From Diphasiastrum complanatum (taxonomy: Eukaryota; Streptophyta; Lycopodiopsida; Lycopodiales; Lycopodiaceae): DNA of 64,000 nt. Made by a program: the position numbers and the translations under genes. The notes under the pieces are model-generated. The model saw nothing but the letters and a program-made list of their open reading frames with translations. It made no database searches and had not been told where the DNA came from. Shown here in pieces: positions 35,529 through 50,639 of this stretch; the first letter of the stretch is position 1, and the number at the start of each line of letters is the position of its first letter. The stretch covers positions 65,293,040 to 65,357,039 of the forward strand of contig CM055097.1 in NCBI GenBank assembly GCA_029204225.1, in the 5' to 3' direction.

Positions 35529-37225
35529 TTGATCAAAAAATTCAACGGAGATGACTTCCACATGTGGAGGTTCAAAATGAGGATGATCTTAATTGAAAAG
35601 GAGTTATGGGAATATGTTAATGGCTCTATAGCCAGACTGGCAGAACCCGAACAGCTCTCAGCTTGGAAAGCCAAGGATGGCAAGGCTCTTGCCATTGTAT
35701 CTCTAAATCTTAAAGATACTTAATTTGCTCATGTATCCAATTGCACTACTTCCAAGGAAGCATGGGATACACTCACCAGCACCTACGAGACCTCTGATGT
35801 CTCGACTCGGCTCTTCTTGAGGAAGAAGGTACTAACACTCAGAATGAGTGAAAGCACCTCAGTTAGCGACCATCTGAACGAGTTCAAACAATTGATGAAC
35901 CAACTGGCTGCAATAGGTCCTCCTATATCAGAAGAAGACTCTACCATGTCTCTTCTTGCAAGTCTTCCATCCTCCTACGATAATTTAGTGTTGCTTCTGA
36001 GCAATACCCCTGTGCCGTCTTTCCAAAAATTGACAGCAAGCTTGTTGTAGGAAGAAGTCAGGAGAAAAAGCTTGTCCATATCTACGAGTTCCAAATCCAC
36101 GGCACTCTATTCAAACAAGCAGCAATCCAAGAAGAAGAAAGGCTCCAAGAATAAGAAGACAAAGGCAGAATAGCCAGCGACATCACAATCTCAACAACAA
36201 CAGTATAGTCGCTCATCGTCGAAGACCAGGCTATTTTGCAGATATTGCAAAAGAACCAACCATGACATCAAGGACTGTCATCCTCAAGCACAACGAAGCA
36301 AAGAAGAAGATGCAGTAGCACCAAGAAGGCAACCCTGACATAGTCAAAGAATCTCAAAATGAAGAGAAGGCGCTGATGGTACAAGATCAATCCAGTAGAG
36401 ATGTCCATCATTGGTATCTCAATTTAGGTGCTTCTCAGCACATGATGCCATGCAAGGACCTCTTCTCTACACTCACAGCTACAAAATCAAAGTACATTTT
36501 CTTTGGTGACTCCAATTCACACCAAGTTGAAGGCCAAGGGTCTATTCAACTGCAGTTCTCTGATGGCATCACTAGGCAGCTTGATGGAGTACTTTATGTA
36601 CCCAAATTAACAAAGAACCTTTTGTCTATTAGCAAGATGACAGATCAGGGCTATAGAGCTTTGTTCACTGCCAACCGATGTTACACTATTTTAGATGAGA
36701 ACTCAAAGGAAATCCTCTCTGCTTACATAGAAGAAACTTTGTACATACTGAGTCATGATGCTGCACTTTTTGTGAGTTGTTCAGATGCAAATTTATGGCA
36801 TCAAAGATTATGTCATTTAAACATGCGTTCAATCTTGTATATGCATCACAATAAAATGGTCAAGGACATGAATATAATTGATGTCACCACAACTAATCAG
36901 ACTATCTATAAAAATTGTCTACTAGGGAAAGAACCTAGAACAAGATTTCCCAGAGGACAAGCCAAAAGGGCGAAGTCCATCCTGCCATTCAAATCAGTTG
37001 CTGCAAGAAACTAAGTCCTTACTCTCATCAGAGTTTGAGATGACTGATTTAGGTCCAGTCCATTACCTACTTGGAATGGAGATTCACAGAGATCGCGAGA
37101 GCAGAAGGATCACCATAAGCCAACAATTTTATCTAATTAGTGTACTTCGAAGATACAGCATGGAGGATTGCAAGCCCATAGACACTCCCATGGATCTACA
37201 TCTATCATGTCCGCGGCAATCGTAA
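35529..37225 (+). pseudogene. Copia gag-protease with fused RT fragment
   Basis: Gag begins MIKKFNGDDFHMWRFKMRM and runs with three in-frame stops through EFKQLMNQLAAIG to a zinc knuckle, CRYCKRTNHDIKDC, at 36237. Protease follows at 36400 with WYLNLGASQHMM, where the usual D(S/T)G reads NLG, so the active Asp is lost. Then come LWHQRLCHLNM and a CLLGKEPRTRFP segment of pre-integrase. At about 36990 the sequence jumps to RT: SSEFEMTDLGPVHYLLGMEI, ending at DTPMDLHL. The element can no longer make integrase or a full RT. Confidence 0.85.
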
Positions 37226-37610
37226 TCAATTGTAGACCAAGCATTTCACATCATACACCAACATGGGCATTAAACAAGACTCCTCAAGCAACTAGAACCT
37301 TGAATAAACTACTTCATCTCTCTCTCTCTCTCTCTCTCATGGACTCTACCTTATGTGAATTGGGTTTTCCTTGTACTTCGAACAAATGTGGAAAGATTTC
37401 CCCCTTTGACACTAGACCATTGCCTTACCTTGATATATTAAGCTAAAAGAGTCCCTTACAAAGCTTTTAAAAAAAATAGTCATTTGGGCGGAAAGATGAA
37501 TGCACGTTATAGGGATTCGATCTAATGGTGAGCAGTATCAAGCACTCAATGCACCTAAGTGAGTCTACGGTTCTATAAAAAGGAAAAAGACACAACCCTA
37601 AAATCAACTC

Positions 37611-38599
<989 letters not shown>

Positions 38600-38600
<1 letters not shown>

Positions 38601-39301
38601 CACATCATAAATTAGGGAAGGCGGCCTCACACGTGTGGAGACAGTATGGCCTGCACCTGAAACAACAAGTACAATAGTTCTAGATAGCAATCATTTATAG
38701 AAATCACAAGACAAATGACTAGAAATCTCACAAATGTGTAGAATGCAAAAGTCTCATCAATCTTCTTAGCAAAATGATGATCCTTTTATGGATCAAGTAC
38801 ATCCACGAGTCTGGTACAGTCCAGCAGGTCTTCACACATGTGAAGAGTGCCACATCACTCACATCTATCCATTTGATCGATCCTTGATCCTTATCCAAAG
38901 TTGACCTTCTAGAATATGGCTAAAATGCAGAAAGCTAGTCTCCTAGAATATAGGAATATTCCCTACAAAATAGTATCTAAGGAAAATGGTCAACTCTCAT
39001 CTTCTAGAACTCTATACACACGTGTGAACATCCACTTGCCATGTGGGAGCATTTACTCATGCACATGCAAGGAAAAGCTAATTTCTAGGTGACTAGTCAA
39101 CTTGACTAAAAACTAGTCATATCATGTTCACACTAACTAGATTGATGAAAATCAATTTAGATATATACAAGTATGAAAAGTACTTCCTTTCACATGTGGG
39201 AACAGGCTCCACACATGTGAAATCAGATCATCAACATTGTTCTAATGTTTGATCATTATTTACAATAACCAATGTCAAGTGAGAAGTGACAAATTTCAAC
39301 A
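38600..39301 (-). repeat. 3' LTR of a minus-strand copia (left end undefined)
   Basis: The LTR begins, on the minus strand, at 39301 (TGTTGAAATTTG) next to a polypurine tract, AGAAGTGAGGAGGAG (39302-39316). It contains at least five copies of a CACAYGTG palindrome: 38628-38638, 38831-38845, and near 39018, 39190 and 39212. The far end is not determined because no second LTR is present. Confidence 0.6.
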
Positions 39302-39314
39302 CTCCTCCTCACTT

Positions 39315-41817
39315 CTAACTTGGCAAATCTAATGTACATCTATCTACAATTTGAAGAGCATATCTTAACTTGAAAAATGGATCTTTGGACAATGGCTTGG
39401 TTAAGATATCAGCTATGCATTCGGATGATGGTACATGATGTAGTTGCACCTCCTTGGATTGTACCTTCTCCCTCACAAAGTGGTGAGCTATCTCAATATG
39501 CTTTGTTCTAGCATGGAAGGTAGGATTTGAAGCAATTTTTTGAGAAGCTTGATTGTCACAAAATATGTAAGGGATCTCCTCGGCCTCTAGCACATGTAGC
39601 TCTATCAAGAGTCTTTTTAGCCATAGGAGCTCTTTGGTTATTGAAGTCAATGGCTTGTACTCGGCTTCACAAGAAGATAGTGAGATAGTATCTTGCTTTT
39701 TGGAAAGCCAAGATATTACTCCTCCACAAAGAAATGCTGCAAATGCACTAATGGACTTCATATCCATATTGTCACCTGCAAAATCTGAATCTGAGTAGGC
39801 TCTCAAGTGCAAGTTAGATTCTTCATAAAGTATGCCAAAAAAATCTAGTACTAGAAAAATATCTAAGTACTCTCTTGGCACTTTTCCAATGATGAACTAA
39901 AGGAGCTTGCATACTTTGACTCAACTTGCTTACACAAAAACTTAAGTCAAGTCTAGTGATGGTTAAATAGATTAGAGAGCTTATCCCCTTACAATCTTTC
40001 ATACCAATCTTTCAAGAATGCATACTTAGATTGACTTATGAAAGTACAATTGCTACTTCTAGACACTTCTATCCCAAGTATGAACTTTAGGAAGCCTAGA
40101 TCTACCATCTTGAACTCACTAGATAAATCAACTTTTACTTTGCTTATGCCTTCATCGTCATTGCCTGTCATAATGATGTCATCAACATAAAGCACCAAAA
40201 TGATGATCATTCCTTCATTACATTTGAAATATAAAGAAGGTTCATAAGCACTTAGTACAAAGCCAAGGGAATAGAGAAAATCATGCAACCTAGAGTACCA
40301 AGCTCTAGGTGCTTGCTTCAAGCCATATATGCTCTTCCTTAAGTAGCACACTTTTTGCTCCTCACCAACCTTGATGAAGCCCTCAGGTTGCATCATGTAG
40401 ATTTCCTCTTCTAAGAAGCCATTCAGAAAAAGCATTTGTCACATCCAATTGGTAGAGATCCCACTTGAACAAAGTAGCAATGCAAATGATTAATCTAATA
40501 GCTACAAGCTTAGCTACATGTGCAAATGTTTCTTCATAATCCAAAATTTTTATTTGAAGAAATCCCTTAGCAACAAGCCTAGCTTTGTACTTACTAAAGA
40601 TCCATCTTGATTGTACTTTATTCTATAAATCCACTTACATGCAAGTGGTTTCTTCCCTCTTGGAAGATCTACAAGATTCCAAGTATGATTTTCTTCTAAT
40701 GCATCATACTCTACTTGCATTGCATCTCTCCAAACTTTAGATCTATATGCTTCTTCAAAAGATGATGATTCTTCAAGCAATGTAGCTAAGAAATAGTAAG
40801 AGGTAGAAGATGTAGAGTCTTCTTTTGCTTTCCCTTGTCCACATAGGTGAGCCTTGAGGGCTCGGCCTTGCTTCTTGATGACCTTCTCGGCCCCCTTTGA
40901 CTCGGATCCTTGTCTCCATCCTCGGGTCTATCAAGATCCTCCTCGGGTTTGTCAAGATCCTCCTTGGGTTTGTCAAGATCTTCAATGCACAATGGGTTAG
41001 ATCCATTAGACAAGCTCTTAGCAAATTGTGACTCATCAAAAAGTACATCCTTGCTTACCTTTCTTTATTGGATATAGGATCATATTTCCTATAGCCCTTG
41101 CTATTTTCTCCATAGCCAACAAAAATCCCTTTGAAGGAGGTAGCATCTTCCTTCCTTCTTGTCTCCAAAGGGATGTGGACATAACAAATACATCCAAACA
41201 TCTTAAAATCTTTTACATTGGGTTTCTTACCAAACAAAGCTTGATAAGGTGAGATCCCATCTAGTAGTCTATTACACAAGTAATTAGCACATAATATAGC
41301 TTCTCCCCAAAATGAGATGGGAAGTGATGCATCAAGTCTGAAAGACTTTGCACACTCACATAGACTCCTATTTTTCCTCTCATCCTCTCGGCCACCCCAT
41401 TTTGTTGGGGGGTGTAGGAACAAGTGTATTGAAATTTAATTCCATTGATCTCAAAGCCTTTCATTTTATTTCTTTCATTTTATTTATTTCATTTTATTGG
41501 AGGTGTACTCTCCTCCATTATCACATCTTAGTGCTTTGATGGAAGTACTAAGTTGCTTCTCTACTAGAGACTTGAACTTAATGAAAGCTTCATAAACAAG
41601 ACTTTTCTTTGATAGTAACTCAATCCATGTGAATCTAGTACAATCATCTATAAAAGTTACATACATCAAGGCACCTCCATTACTTGCATGCGAAAAACTA
41701 TGTACATCAAAAAGTATGAGATCCAAGGGAGAGGGAGATCTTGATGAAGATCTCTTGTAAGAAGATTTGTGTGACTTTGCAAGGCCACATGCCTCACACA
41801 TCTTTCCACACTTCTTT
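39315..41817 (-). pseudogene. Copia pol remnant (integrase, RT, RNase H)
   Basis: Read leftwards: MCEACGLAKSHKSSYKRS, integrase with LILFDVHSFSH, RCDNGGEYTSNKMK and QQNGVAER at about 41400. The linker is FGCICYVHIPLETRRKED, then RT (CKWIYRIKYNQDGSL, LYVDDIIMTGND at about 40180) and RNase H (AYSDSDFAGDNMDMKS, SSCEAEYKPLTSITKELLW, CIADILTKPLSKD). Frame changes occur near 40430, 40560, 40990 and 41390. A TTTCATTTTATT slippage repeat at about 41460-41503 disrupts the integrase core. The 5' part stops at 41817, exactly where the next DNA element begins. Protein words resemble the nested copia at 27-30 kb. Confidence 0.9.
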
Positions 41818-42020
41818 AAAGTAGAATCACTGTGCTACTGTACTGTGGGTCCTATCAGTGGATAAGGATCACTTGGCCTCGCCACAAGGCAAGTCGACGG
41901 GACACACATCCCGCCAACGACAACCTGGTTCATGCATGGGTTGCCTGAGTGAACAACTATATGTATAGTGTAGTTTCATTTTGAGAAATACAGTCTATGT
42001 GAGCTTGCAATGGAGAGTGT
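41818..42020. repeat. Left long inverted repeat
   Basis: Matches the reverse complement of about 44715-44917 by eye, with substitutions and small indels. The strongest blocks are GTCGACGGGACAC, CGACAACCT and CATGCATGGGTTGCC. Confidence 0.75.
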
Positions 42021-43933
42021 TTTCTGTCTGTGTTACTATGTAGCATGATCTGTGTTCCTGTGCAAAGCAAATTCTAAGTGAACTAGCCATGGAGCACCAT
42101 TAGCTACACTTCAATAAGTGGAGGCAATGCTACAGTCGCGCTGGTAAGTCTTCTTCTAACTCATCTCTTCTTGCAATAGATCTGCTAGTATCAAAAAAGC
42201 GGTAAGCAGTTGTTTTAAGTATATGCATCACTACCAATATAAGCTTCCAGGGTGACTCAAGAAAGAGTATAGCATGCTATTCAACGCTGATAGCAGCTTT
42301 GCTAACAATCTTTACTACCACCGCTGGCCAGAATCATGGATAGAAAGTGGTAAGCACTATCATAAATGGTTGAATACCATCCCATCGGGATCTGTGTGGC
42401 ATCTTTAGCATTTGATGTTGAAAGTATTAAGCAATGCATGCTTGCTGGCTAGCGCAAAGAGATCTCATAGAGCTCTACAAATAGATTAACATTATCATTG
42501 TTCATTAGTGCTCAAGCAAGCCATCACTGCCAAAATAATAGTAAATGATCCAGATGCGGCCAGACTCTATTAAGAAGTTCATTGCTGCTTGATTCTTTTG
42601 TTGCTTTGCCTACCTTCTGTAGTATATGATACAAAAAACAATATGTTGAGTATGGTTGATACTTCATCGCTATTATAGCAGCGATTCTTCTGCTTTAAGT
42701 TTTGGTGATAAGATGCTATATGTGTACAAAATGATTGGAGGTGCACCATCGTAGTCTCTCCAGTGATAGAATGCCAAGAGATTGTTAATAAATAATGTCT
42801 AACAGAGTGCCACATATCACTATCTTTCTCTTACTATGAAGAGCTCTCTACATTAAGATGAATGTTGATGTCTTTTGCTACGTGTTCTTTCTTTCACAGT
42901 TTAGCAGCAAATATAGCAAAAAGTAGTATGAAGAACATAATCGTACTGATAAGTTTTGACAGACAGCACATATAAGGTACATATACTACTCTCAAGCCTC
43001 GCGCTCTTCACCATGCAAGAACTATGAGTTACTTGATGATTACAAAAGTATGGCTTACAAATCATGTAAATGACATTTTTTCCATGCGTATGACTGTGCA
43101 AATACTACACGTAGACATGGATACGGAAGTAAACATTTCACAAATATAGTCAAATACAATCAAGATCACCTCACAAGAATCGGTTACGTCGACTATTCAG
43201 GTGAGTACCGTATGCATAATCCAGTCCTTCCAGTCTTTTTTGAAAAAGAGTAGCGTAAAGTGTTTGGTGACAACTTAAGAGACATCTCCTAATAAGTGGA
43301 ATGATTTCTAATATGCATCCCATCTCCATCAGACGGTATCATTGAGTGAATACTCACCATAAGATAAATGGTAAGCCTCAGTATTCATAGTTGCTAAACC
43401 ATTTCATTGCTTCAAAGGACATAGATTTGTATTAGGGTCATTTCACGTAAGTATATTAGTATATCTCCCACTTGTTATGACACGATGAAAAGTTCTTGGT
43501 TAATAAAAATGATAAAATAGCTTGCGGACTCTTGAATAGCATGGATTTGCTCAAGAAGTTACATGAACCATATTGTATCTATCTATAGATACAAAGGTTG
43601 GTATGGCATGGATTTGCCTCAGACTTCATGTATGCAAATTACTACATTTCATAAATACAAATGATTAGCATGGCTTTCACCCTGATACGGTAACGATATG
43701 GTTTGGTCTTGTATTATTACCAACTTTCAGTAAGGGAAGATCGGACTATAAAATTATATTTACATTGCAAGTTGATTAGTTAATGGTGGCAGGTACTAGC
43801 TGGATGTCTTGAAATATGTTTTGCTTTACAATGCTTTATGAGTATTGTATACTTTTTAGTTATGTCTTTCCTTGTTTGTTTATGAATAAAGGGTTTTAAA
43901 AGGTTTTGGTCTTGACTTGTCAAGAGGAGCTTT

Positions 43934-44085
<152 letters not shown>

Positions 44086-44714
44086 GTGCATGACTTGTTT
44101 GCCATCCTGGTGGCTGGTTGCGTCTTCTTAAGCCATTGCAAGGCTGATCAAGCTCATGTTTTAGTGGTTTTGAACCAAATCTAAGGCCCCATCCTAGCTC
44201 GTCCTATTGCTTATGGGTCCACAAAGCCTTCAATCGGCAAATATGATGGAGAAACGGTGAGTTTAGCCCAACTTGTTTCAACTTTTTTGTAAAACTTGTA
44301 GGTTTTCTAATAATGGCCAAATTTTTGAGAAAAAGCTCTAAATTCCTCCATGGTTGTCCAGTGACCTAGTACGACAAACCTTTTGTCCTTACGACATCCA
44401 AAATGATGCATGGGCGGTTAAGTTATCGCCGATTTTGTAGAAAAACCATGACTCTCGCCTGATCTTTTCAAGGAATTGACTACAAAATTCACAAAATTTG
44501 CCCATTTTCAGCTCTGTCGATTGCTATGCATAGGCAAAAGCCCCAGTTCTAAGCTCGGATAGTGCTCTACTTCTTGTTTTTGATTGTTGTATATCCTAGA
44601 CTCTAGGAAACGATTTTTCCTAACGCTCTCTTCAATGGCAATTCTATATTGCAGACAATCCATGTTAGGCTTTGATGCTTTTGACAGGATCACATTTTGG
44701 CATACACAAAAACA

Positions 44715-44917
44715 CACTCAAAAAGCACTCTCCAAGCTCCACATAGAAAAACTGTATTTCTCAAATTGAAACATTATACATAAGACTATTCTTGTGGCAA
44801 CCCATGCATGACCTAGGTTGTCGCTAATAGGATGCGTGTCCCGTCGACTACCTCATCACGAGGTGGTCATAGTCGACTCATTGGACCCACGGTACAGTAA
44901 CATAGTTATTCTACTTT
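44715..44917. repeat. Right long inverted repeat
   Basis: Inverted partner of 41818-42020. Confidence 0.75.
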
Positions 44918-47690
44918 TATTCTAACTATACCCTTGTAGGTTGTAACTTTCTTGAGGGTATATAGGTGGTCTAGAATGACCAATTCAGGAAAGAAAATAT
45001 TTAACTAATGAAACCAATGTGTCATTTCTTAAATTTCTAATAATAAGGAATGAGGTCTACAATGGGCCTTTCTTACACCTTGCTTGGTTGTCAATAATTC
45101 TTAAACAAGTAGAATTTTACAAGGCATCAATTATGCGTCCTTTATCCCTTTCTTCCAAAATATCTAAAAGGGCTACAAAAGACAATAAAATACAATGCCT
45201 TCCAACAAAAACATTTTTTTGTGATAAGTCCCAAATTTGCACACAAAAAAGAGGGACAAGGGGATGAGTAGCACTCATGAACTTCCTCCACATCCATCTT
45301 GAAACCCAATGTATTCTTTTTGGCTATCATTAACTTTTTATTATTCTTGCATCACCATGTGTTGCATCACTATCTACATTGTCTTTGCTCATTCCATTCA
45401 TCTTCTCTTCTATATTTGAAATCCTACTATGTTTTATATAGGTGATCTCTAACATATTAATTTTGTGTAATTCAGATTGATTAGATTCAAATCATGAACA
45501 CCACTTAAGAAAAGTGAGACAAAATGAGCACACAATTGTCAAAACTTGATCTCCAACCATTCAAGTATTACAACACAGAAGCTCTAATATTTTGAACTAT
45601 CCATATAGTTAATTGGCCACAAGAATCACATTTTATAATATAGACCTAGTATTTCGACTATCGTGAGTTCTAAATTTTCTCTGAACATATAAGATTAACC
45701 TTGAAGTGATAGGTTATCAATAAAACAATGTCATTGAACAAGTGTGAAACTTTCAAAATATCGTTGTCTTTGAACAAACTTGAAACCATATATCAAGCAC
45801 AAAAAAGACACAAAATCCTTCTAAAAATTGAGAAATTAATCATGTTATTGTTAAATTACAAAAATCCATCAATTTTTTACAGAATTGAGATTCAACTTGT
45901 AGATGCAATGATGCAAATGTGAAATATGCAATCTAGAAGAACAATTACACATATCTATGTGCTAATTATGACTCTAAGTAGTTTAATTATGATGATTTTT
46001 GAAATGTGTACCTTATAATTAATTGATGATTTTTGAATCAATATATGCCTATCCATGAGTTATGTGGAGTTAATATATGCTCATATCATCGATTAATATC
46101 TTTTTCTAGACATTACGATGTGCACGATGAAAGTAGCGCAAGTGTTCTCAACACACTATGCTAGATATTCCATAAGTATGTCCATGTATGCTTTTAGCTT
46201 CTAAATAAGAATTTCTACAAAATTTATTTCTTAAACAAAATGGGTTTCTTTGATTTTATTGATCTATGTAGTTTTATGCCTCCAAGATGTGATGTTTTTG
46301 ATGGGGTTTGAATTATATAGCTTAAATGATTAGTCCAAATAATACAAAGACCATGAAAATGTTTCATGCTTGGAATTCTTTTCACAAAGGTCCACTTGTG
46401 TGATGGAGATTATTACTATCATACATTTAGTTGCACACAAAATTTTGATATATTTTAAGCAATAGCAATTCAATGACACAAATATAGTTTTGAAAGATTA
46501 GTTTTGAATTTTGCACTATTTTCTTGATAAAACTATCAGAATTGCACATATTTTCATTTAAGAACACAAATTTAATCTTTTCTTATAATCATGGGAATAA
46601 CAACATCCTCACATGTTTTTTAATTGGATCTCTAAAGAAAAAGTCAACCTAAATAACATCCCAATTCATTTTATATGATGTTATGGAAGTCATAAATCAT
46701 TTAGATCATGTTTAATACATCTAGTTTAGTGAATTTTAAAACGACAATGCATGCATATACCAATCATAGATATTATAAGTTGAAAAAGGTTCATCATGTG
46801 TTTCAACTTTGACAAGTCCATCTTGTATAGTTGATTAATTCTTTAGTTAACCTTTCATTTGCTAGGTAGATATCAGAAAAGTGACAAAATCTTGGAGGAT
46901 AAGCTTGGTAGTATGAAACGATTCAAACTATACACTTCTACTATTGACAAGTCTAAGATCATAGGGGTGGCAAGGTAATTTAGCACGTTTCATTCCTCTG
47001 TGCCTTCATAATGCCACAAAATATAAACTAGCAAGTTAGTGATGATGGATCAAGTTTTCTCCCTATTTATCATGATTATGAGAGTAATAAATGGGTTGGA
47101 AAACACCTTTCCTAAGGTGATAGCAAAATTTTAGTTATTTTTCCTAATATCACATCATTTATATGGTTTTGTCAAACAAACTTACAATGTCATCCTTATA
47201 GTTCAAACTTCATAATATAATAATTCAAAGGGGTATAGTCTAGATGTCCATATACAAAAACTCTCTTAGCTTAAGAGTACATAAATATAAGTATCTCAAG
47301 TAGTAAACATATTCGAAGATACTTTTCTATTAGTCCCAAAATTATCTAGAAACAAATTGCCATTGGAGACCTCACTTGGTCCACTCTAAAGGGCATCAAC
47401 AAAAATGGCATGCATTAAGAGTAGTAATTGTTTTATTATTTGAAAAAGTTAAATTCTGATTTTTTAGCATACTTCGTTGCTATCATTAAAAAGGTTCTAC
47501 AATGGTCATGCTATAACTTTATCTTATATTAGCATGTGGATTAACTACAAAACTAATCTATTGTTATTTAGTTGTACATCGACAAAAAGTATGTAAGCTT
47601 AATAAGCAAATCAAGAGTTTTTAGTAATGTTTTCAATATTTCAAGGGCATATAGGTTATAGATATTGCCAACTTAAAGCAACCTTATAAT
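44918..47690. other. No gene seen (2.8 kb)
   Basis: AT-rich DNA with only short frames. From about 47.0 kb it may be highly degraded gypsy pol leading into the recognisable integrase at 47.7 kb, but I could not support this. Confidence 0.5.
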
Positions 47691-47695
47691 TTTTC

Positions 47696-48990
47696 TTGAA
47701 AATTTTAAAAATCTCTATGTATGGAAAGAGGTACTTTGTAAATATATCTACTCAAATGGATAGTAGATACCTTGGAATATCTAATGATGGAAAGAACACC
47801 ACCAAGATGATCAAGGTAGAGCAACATAAATTGATTTTAAAATCTACTTTGCATACCTTAGTAGTTGGGCAACTTAATCACATGGGTATTGATCAAATCC
47901 TATGCAGATGTGTCTTGTCTTGTGAGATTGTGCAAATAGTACAATTAACTCACAAAGGAATAGGTGATGACCACTTAGTAGCGAATTCAACTACAATAAA
48001 GATACTCCAAGGTGGATTTTTGTGGCTGACTCTTTATGAGAATGTCTATCATTTCATCAGATCTTGTGATGTATGCCAACAATTTCAAAAGCCACAAGAA
48101 CTAGTTCAAGTGTCCATGCAACCTATCATTGTTCATGCTCTTTTTGAAAAGTGGAGAATTGACTTCATCGTGCTAATATATCCAATTGCTCATTGTATCC
48201 ATCCATGTACATAATAGTATATACAAACTATCTTACAATTGAGTGGAAGCTTGAGTAGCCAAGGAAGCAAATGACAAAATCGTAGCACGCTTCCTTTTTG
48301 AAAATGTCTTAACCCATTATGGGTGTCAGTTAGATTAGTTAGTGATTGAGGAACCCATTTTATGAAAGACACAATCACTCACCTTCTTACCTCTTGTCTA
48401 GTGGCTCACTAGAAGAGCACCTCATATCATCCAAGATGCAATGGCTAGGCTGAATCATCTAACAAATCTTTGTACAATCATAACAAAGATGCTAGAGGCT
48501 AGACAAACAGATTAAAAAATAAACTTCAAGCAACATTGTGGTCCTTCTGAATTACACAAAAGGCTACTATAGACCAAATCTCATTCTAGCTAGTATATGG
48601 CCAAGAGATTCTAATGTTGATCGAATTTGTAATTCCTAATCTTAGATTAGTAGTGAAGCACACACTAGACGATTATAAATCATTAAAAAAATGATTTGAG
48701 AATCTTACAAAGCTTCATTAGATGAGATTCTTTTCCATACAAACAATGATGGCCGAAAAGAATAGGAGGAAGGCATGGCATGAATACCATCTAAAGAAAA
48801 AGTACTAGAAGAAGGAGAATGTTGCTTGCTCTATAATGACAACTTATAAAAGGAAGATCAAATTTTGAGGAGAAGGACCATGTAGAGTAGTCAAGGTACA
48901 ACTTAATGGTACAGTTGAGTTAGAATTTCTAGATGGCCCATACACCACATTGGTTAATGGAAACCATTTAAAGAGGTACTATACACCCGA
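47696..48990 (+). pseudogene. Gypsy integrase remnant
   Basis: The first part ends with an HHCC-type zinc region (LTHKGIGDDHLVANSTTIK, then FIRSCDVCQQFQKP). KWRIDFIVLIYPIAH follows, where the Asp of the catalytic core remains. From 48230 stops and frame changes accumulate: RFLFENVLTHYGCQLD, then QLVYGQEILMLI-like sequence at 48590. The C-terminal part is PYTTLVNGNHLKRYYTPD at about 48950. Dead copy. Confidence 0.75.
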
Positions 48991-49558
48991 CCTATTGCCA
49001 TTACTGGTAGCTAGCCAAACATATGATAGTATTCTATCTGGTCTCAATATGGTGACTCTATTCAGACTTTGCCAATTCTAGCATTATTAAGAGATTAGGA
49101 ATGATGAGCTTTTGTTCACTAAATTAAAAAAACATTTGGAATAGTTAGACAAAGTGCAAATGTAGGAAAAATAATGCATCTACCATTACTACAAACTTTC
49201 CAGTCATTTGCAAGCATTAGCCATGTGTGAATATTCCAAATGCTCATAGGTGGAACCCATGCTATAAAAAGACCAAAGGCTCGGACTATTTGTCACTGGT
49301 ATTTTTGTCTTTGTCTTCATTCCTTGTAGCCATACTCTTGAATTTTTTGCAAATCAATTTTAAATTTTTGTATTAAATTTTTTATGTAGGGTTTAAGATA
49401 CTAGATGAATAGATAGTGTATGATGACAATTGAAGGTTAAATTTGTAATTTGTGTGTGTGTGTGAAAGAGACCATAATATATGATGAGTTACATTGTTAA
49501 AAAGTTAAATTTTGTAATTTGTGAACAAAACTAAAATAGAATGAAAGATTTAATATAA

Positions 49559-49691
<133 letters not shown>

Positions 49692-50104
49692 CATTTTGGA
49701 GTGTGTGTGTTATAGCATATTATTAATATAAGATTTTATGCTTTGAATCTAATGAACCCTAAATTCCTTTAATGTTTATATAAAGTATTCACAAGCACAA
49801 CAACATATTGCTTGTAATAATGGCTCAATTGTGTAATAGAGTGTTATTTTTGAATTGCTTGTGTATGTGACAAAGATATCCAAAGAAAAAGAGAGAGAGC
49901 AAGCGTTGAAAGAGCGAGCAAGCTTGCACTTAAGCTTCGGGCTTACTGGTGAGTTTGTGTTGTTTCATTTTTTGGATTATTTGAATATGTTACCTAACAT
50001 AGTCAATTTGTTTAGTTAACTAACATGGTCAAATCTAATTCACTGAAAAATGTTTACCTAAAAAAGTCAAATGTAATTCATCACTTTCATTTTGTTCATA
50101 GAAA

Positions 50105-50630
50105 TGTTGTATTTTTATGATTTATTTTTTATCACATACACTAGAAATTAGTTAACATGAAAGAAGAAAATGCAAGTAATTAAAATTACCAATTCTAAGG
50201 TGTGTAGCCCTTACTTTTCTCTCTTTAAAGATGAGGTTCTATTCTTTCCTTGATAGGAAAAACCTACACACCGTAAGGAGAGAATATGAGGTGACACTCT
50301 GAAATAGGATATAACCGGAAGGTTTGGGTATTATAATTATCAGATTCAACTCTAATCAAGGTCATATTCTTATAATTTATTTTTTATCACATACACTAGA
50401 AATTAGTATGATATGAAAGAGTCAAATGTAGGTAATCAAAATTTCCAATTCTAAGAAGCTGTGTAGCCCTTACTTTTCTCTCGTTAAAGGTGAGGTTCTA
50501 GTCTTTCCTTGATAGGAAAAACCTACAAGCCGCGGGGAGGGAATATGAGGTGACATTCTGAAATAGGACATACCCGCAAGGTTCAGATATTATAATTATC
50601 ACATTCAACTCTAATTAAGATTCAGGTATT
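50105..50630. repeat. Tandem duplication of about 260 bp
   Basis: 50105-50360 and 50368-50630 are diverged copies. Both begin with TTATTTTTTATCACATACACTAGAAATTAGT, given here only as the start ACACTAGAAATTAGT. Both contain TGTAGCCCTTACTTTTCTCT, CTTTCCTTGATAGGAAAAAC and GAATATGAGGTGACA. Within copy 1 GGTGTGTAG and CTACACACC can pair as a stem of nine bases. No gene or known element was recognised. Confidence 0.75.
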
Positions 50631-50639
50631 GAAAATGAA

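Larger units (their letters stand above)
34323..37262 (+). mobile_element. Internally deleted copia element
   Basis: A tRNA-iMet primer site at 35414-35425 is preceded by LTR-like sequence that may start at TGTTGGAATTC (34323). Gag, protease and the beginning of integrase follow, then a jump to the C-terminal RT part at about 37010. A second jump at about 37200 leads to a copy of the LTR end (37223-37260, matching 35366-35405). Thus most of integrase, RT and RNase H and nearly all of the 3' LTR are missing. The left boundary is uncertain. Confidence 0.65.

Noticed and set aside
41812-41820. 9-bp target duplication for the long-TIR element
   Set aside because: TTCTTTAAA on the left and TTTTATTCT on the right do not match.
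49441-49470. CRISPR-like or satellite repeat
   Set aside because: Only short TG runs; no spaced direct repeats anywhere in the window meet CRISPR structure, which would not be expected in a plant nucleus.
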